Assembly (NCBI GenBank): GCA_039881145.1
Contig: JAYKKI010000008.1
Span: forward strand, 34,938,501 to 35,002,500
DNA from: Druceiella hillmani
Taxonomy: Eukaryota > Arthropoda > Insecta > Lepidoptera > Hepialidae
Length of the DNA stretch: 64,000 nt
Reading direction: 5' to 3'
In this document: piece by piece, positions 60,476 to 64,000 of the stretch
How the letters are laid out: each line of letters begins with the position of its first letter
Position numbering within the stretch: the stretch's first letter is position 1
The notes under the pieces: generated by a model
Database searches by the model: none
Seen by the model: only the letters and a program-made list of their open reading frames with translations
Told to the model about the DNA's origin: nothing
Program-made: the position numbers and the translations under genes

Positions 60476-61660
60476 CTTGTAAAAAAGGGTACTTTTTTTG
60501 GTATTAAATTTAGGTAAATTATATAAATTAATTTAATGTATTCTAGTCGGATATATCTTTTAGTAATATAATTTAATTTCAATTATAATTTAGATAAAGT
60601 TCAACATTTTTAAAAAACTTGATTTTTTGAGCAGTGACCATATTTAAAACGCAGAATAATAATATTACTCTTAAAAATATGATGGAGAGACATATTTTCC
60701 TACTAAGTGATAAAAACATTCATAGATCATGTAGTCCACATATGTTTATGTATTTCTAACATGATATTATTTTTGAACCGCAAAATAATGATTTAACTTA
60801 CTTTTTTCACTACCAATTTTTACTAAATAAAACAGTAATTAAAAAGATTTTTGAAAATTTTTTCTGTCCAATAAAATATATTTCAGATAAAATTGGAAAA
60901 TAATTTAATTCTAGTAATCGTAATTCTTTTAATTATTAAGTTTTGTTGGCATGAACCTTCGTAAATATTCTAATTTACAACTATAATAAGACTGTGAATA
61001 CTTAAATCATAAGTTTGCCAAGTGGTACCACTTTTAAGTTTATAGATAGGTCACAGTTAACATGTAACGGTCACAGTTAACATTTAACTTAAAGCAGCGC
61101 AAAGTTTAGAGCTAATTTTAATTAAAATTAATTTCTTAGTAAAATAGTGTTGTATAAATTCATTATTTTCCCAGTACCATACTGCGAAAATACAAATGAC
61201 ATAACATAATATTACTTAAAATAATTCCACAGTTCGAGATAATTAAAATGTATTATATAGATAACTAAAATAATTTTTATCTCCATTAATGAGATTAATG
61301 ATTAAAGACGTTAATGATTAATGATGGTTAGTGGTTTTCTTCGTGAATGATAGAGTTCTTACCAAACGTGAAACGGCGACATAATTTTTGCACTTAGACA
61401 ATAAGAAACTATACATGTAAACGAAGTTAGCGACTGTATTCAAAATATCTTTTTATTTTTTTACGTAATACCTACCATAATTCGATATTCATGATTTAGA
61501 TCTGCTGCTAAAATTTTCATGTTTAGGAATGTTTATTCAGTAATAAGGTTGAATATCGTACTTTTCAATTGTGTGTTACCAGAAAAAATTATTTTAAACA
61601 AAATTAGGGTTGTAACGCCTAATGTTTTTTTTAGCTGATATTAAGCTATAAAGTTATGAA
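60476..61660. other. AT-rich stretch with a 20-bp tandem duplication
   Basis: ggtcacagttaacatgtaac (61049-61068) is followed directly by ggtcacagttaacatttaac (61069-61088). Otherwise featureless. Confidence 0.5.
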
Positions 61661-61663
61661 GAT

Positions 61664-61802
61664 CTACACACACACATACATACACGCGGCCACGCACGTA
61701 TACGCAAACACACGCACACCCGAACGCCGCTCAGGCACGCTCGCATGCGCATGCGCTCGCCCGTAAGTGGGGGTGCGCGAGCACGCGCACGGTCGCGAGT
61801 GG
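61664..61802. repeat. (CA)n passing into a CpG-rich Pu-Py tract
   Basis: cacacacacatacatacacg grades into cgctcgcatgcgcatgcgct and gcgcgagcacgcgcac. The CpG density is striking against the AT-rich flanks. Confidence 0.9.
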
Positions 61803-62640
61803 AGATCATATTTTTGATGAATTATTTTAAAACTAGGTCAAAAAATAATACTTGGGTCTACGTTGCTATTTGAAACGAGTAAGACCGTCAAAATTTAATT
61901 TTTAATTCGGGATTGCAAAGTTGCAAATAATTCACAACTTTAGCGTACTCTCTCTGTTCTACAAAATAAATAAATTAACTTAATAATTTTATGTTCTGTA
62001 GACTTTCATACACAAAATTGATAGCCATCAGTCCCAATTCATTACGACAAAAATTTTGAGAAACCTGCATAAAAAATTTATGAAACGCTTGTTTACCTAC
62101 TCACTGGGCCCAAAAAGAGATACGCTAAATTCGCTGCGACTCAGCGTGCTGCCGTCCTTCAAAATAAAATATAGTGTTAAAATTTACCTAACTTACTATT
62201 TATTTAAAAGATTTAATTTCAACAATAAATCGAAACCTATTAAATACTATATTTCCTGTTGTCATGCTTCGGGAATTGGTATAAAGTTAATTTATCCCAA
62301 ATTCGACTTTAATCATCATAACTAGAATTTTCGCCATTAATTATCGTCATTAATTTAAATTAATCCTCTAATTACATTGATATTTTAAATGGCTAGAAAT
62401 TATTGAAAATAGTCTAATATTTCTTGCAATTGCATATTGTTGTTACACTTAACTTCAAAACACTGGTCAATCATTTTACGTTCTATGTAAATATCCATTT
62501 GGTTTCGTATGGTTTATTTACTTATTCTATGTGAGAAAAATCGTTCACTCGTATGCACTCGATTCCATTGATATCAAGCTATTCAAATAAAAAAATCATT
62601 CAAATTGATCAAATAAAGCTGAAGACATGAGTTAACGTAT
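61803..62640. other. AT-rich stretch with one unassigned frame
   Basis: An 89-codon plus-strand frame (62056-62325) begins with a somewhat GC-richer, Lys/Arg-rich part (KKFMKRLFTYSLGPKRDTLN) and becomes AT-rich afterwards. No family recognised. Confidence 0.35.
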
Positions 62641-63335
62641 ACAAAACAAGCCGTACCACTGCAGTATTCGACTGAGGAATTGGGATTCAGAGTTCAGTGA
62701 TAGAGTATCAACTTGAAATCTAGAGTAGTAATTTAAAAATAGATGGCTTTCAAATCTAATGGGTGACCGATAGTATGTATTTGAGAGTCGCAGCAGTAAT
62801 TTAAAAACAGCAAATCCTTGAGTTTTATAGTTTCAGCAAACAGCATTCTTATAGCGTCAAGACTGAAGAATTCTGCAATTTAGCAGAGTCTCAGTGTGAG
62901 ACTTAAAATACTAACATAAAAAAATTTATGCTCTATTCTCGCAATTTAAGTATGCGGAATACCCCATAGCGTCAAGAGCCAGAAGTTGGAATTCGAAGTT
63001 TAATGACAGAGAATTTGCCTGAAATACTCAGTACTAACCTGAAAACAACGGATCCTCAAATATCACCATTTAGGCAGGCAGTACCTTTGCAGCATCTGAG
63101 GACTTGAGACCCGGACTTTAATAACAGAGTTCCTCTATGCCAGACCAGTCTCTTGACTGGTTTTTAAAACAGCAGATCCTCAACTCTCACAGTTTAGGCG
63201 AACATTAGCCAAGCAAAATCTGAATGAAGAAGTTGGAACATGAAATTTAGTGACATTGCTTGACCCACAATATTAATTAAAAAACAGCAGACTATCAAAT
63301 CTCAAGCTTAAGGCAGGCATTACACTAGCAGCATC
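62640..63335 (+). repeat. composite repeat E3: tandem array of ~120-bp monomers
   Basis: Monomers start near 62711, 62782, 62898, 63020 and about 63150-63260. They match E1 position by position: the monomer with ctctattctcgcaatttaag (62932) corresponds to ctctattctcgcgatttaag in E1, and the next one with ggcaggcagtac corresponds likewise. Some monomers are shortened. Confidence 0.85.
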
Positions 63336-63960
63336 AGTATTTATGGAGCAAAGATTAAAATTATATACTATTGAATAAAAGGCGGCGATTTGATTTATGG
63401 ATATATTTTTTTACCTATTTACATTATATCTTTCGTGTTACGTCAATACAAGTCTAAAGAGTTCATTGACTTTATTCTTGATTACAAGAGTTTCTGTCAC
63501 CACCTTCCGGTTCCATCATTTTGTACTAATTTTACCGAAGGGCAAGTTTATGTTACCCTTAGTTGTATCTTATTAGATTATCATTATACTTTTACCATCG
63601 AAAATCGAACACGATATCCGTTCTCTTTAATGTTGAGTAATTCTACGTTATATCTTCAATTTACTGGAATAACACTGGAAACTTACCATTTCAAGAAAAT
63701 AAAGAATCATTAAACTTGGTTGAGAAATGCCGGAGAAATAAGTTAGTATACTTAAAAAAAAATACAGTTGAATTTAGAACCTCCACCTTTTTTGAAATCG
63801 ACCAGCGGACGTACTAAGTATTCTACGGTTACTAAATATAAAAACTGTTTTTTTTTATTAGTGCATTGAAATGAGATTTATAGTCATACACTAATCTTTG
63901 GTTTGTATGGGTAACCAATTTTGATGTGAAATGTCATACAATGAAACTTAGGTTATGGTA
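63330..63960 (+). repeat. unique 3' tail of composite repeat E3, with a 107-codon frame
   Basis: Matches 38390-38960. It contains a 107-codon frame (63390-63713) including FTEGQVYVTLSCILLDYHY. The GQVYVTLS stretch resembles the last helicase motif of Pif1/Helitron-type helicases (GQxYVAxSR), and the decayed E1 copy translates to FAEGQVYVTLCRVLLDYH at the matching place. The rest of a helicase is not seen, so this may be chance or a small surviving piece. The element probably continues past the window end. Confidence 0.6.
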
Positions 63961-64000
63961 AATAATTTAAATAAAGGAGAAATCAAATTTCATCACGTAG

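Overview
This window looks like non-coding, repeat-rich chromosomal DNA from a eukaryote, most probably an arthropod and likely an insect. It is strongly AT-rich and full of (TA)n and (CA/GC)n microsatellites. Open frames are short, and it carries decayed copies of several transposon types common in insects: Ty1/copia, an endonuclease-reverse transcriptase non-LTR element, two hAT-type transposases, a tRNA-derived SINE and MITEs. I see no bacterial or viral gene organisation, no rRNA or intact tRNA and no CRISPR array. The organism call is inference from the element families only.

Layout. 1-7.1 kb: mostly featureless AT-rich DNA with a 172-bp-period direct repeat (1.9-2.1 kb), a CA-rich tract (2.25-2.4 kb) and a broken GTF2IRD2-type hAT transposase on the minus strand (4.8-6.3 kb). 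7.1-33.7 kb: six blocks (A, D, H, C, B, F) occur twice in the same order and orientation, first at 7.1-22.9 kb and again at 22.9-33.7 kb. I read this as an old tandem segmental duplication, later interrupted by different insertions: a non-LTR remnant, a TIR MITE and (TA)n runs in copy 1; a gene-like region, a foldback MITE, a Pu-Py tract and a SINE in copy 2. 33.7-43.2 kb: short tandem and inverted repeats, a tRNA-like sequence and the first copy (E1) of a composite repeat with ~120-bp monomers. 43.2-47.6 kb: a copia remnant (minus) next to a degenerate hAT-like transposase (plus). 47.6-64 kb: a TATA-containing segment, partial E2, (TA)n runs, degenerate tandem repeats, a perfect 28-bp-arm hairpin, a CpG-retaining CA tract, and E3 running to the window end.

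The only candidate host gene is on the minus strand at about 24.27-26.02 kb. Two well-formed internal exons have canonical splice sites and matching phase; I do not recognise the protein. Nothing suggests genes acting together; the window is a record of duplication and transposition around at most one gene. Similarity statements are by-eye comparisons; no percent identities were computed.
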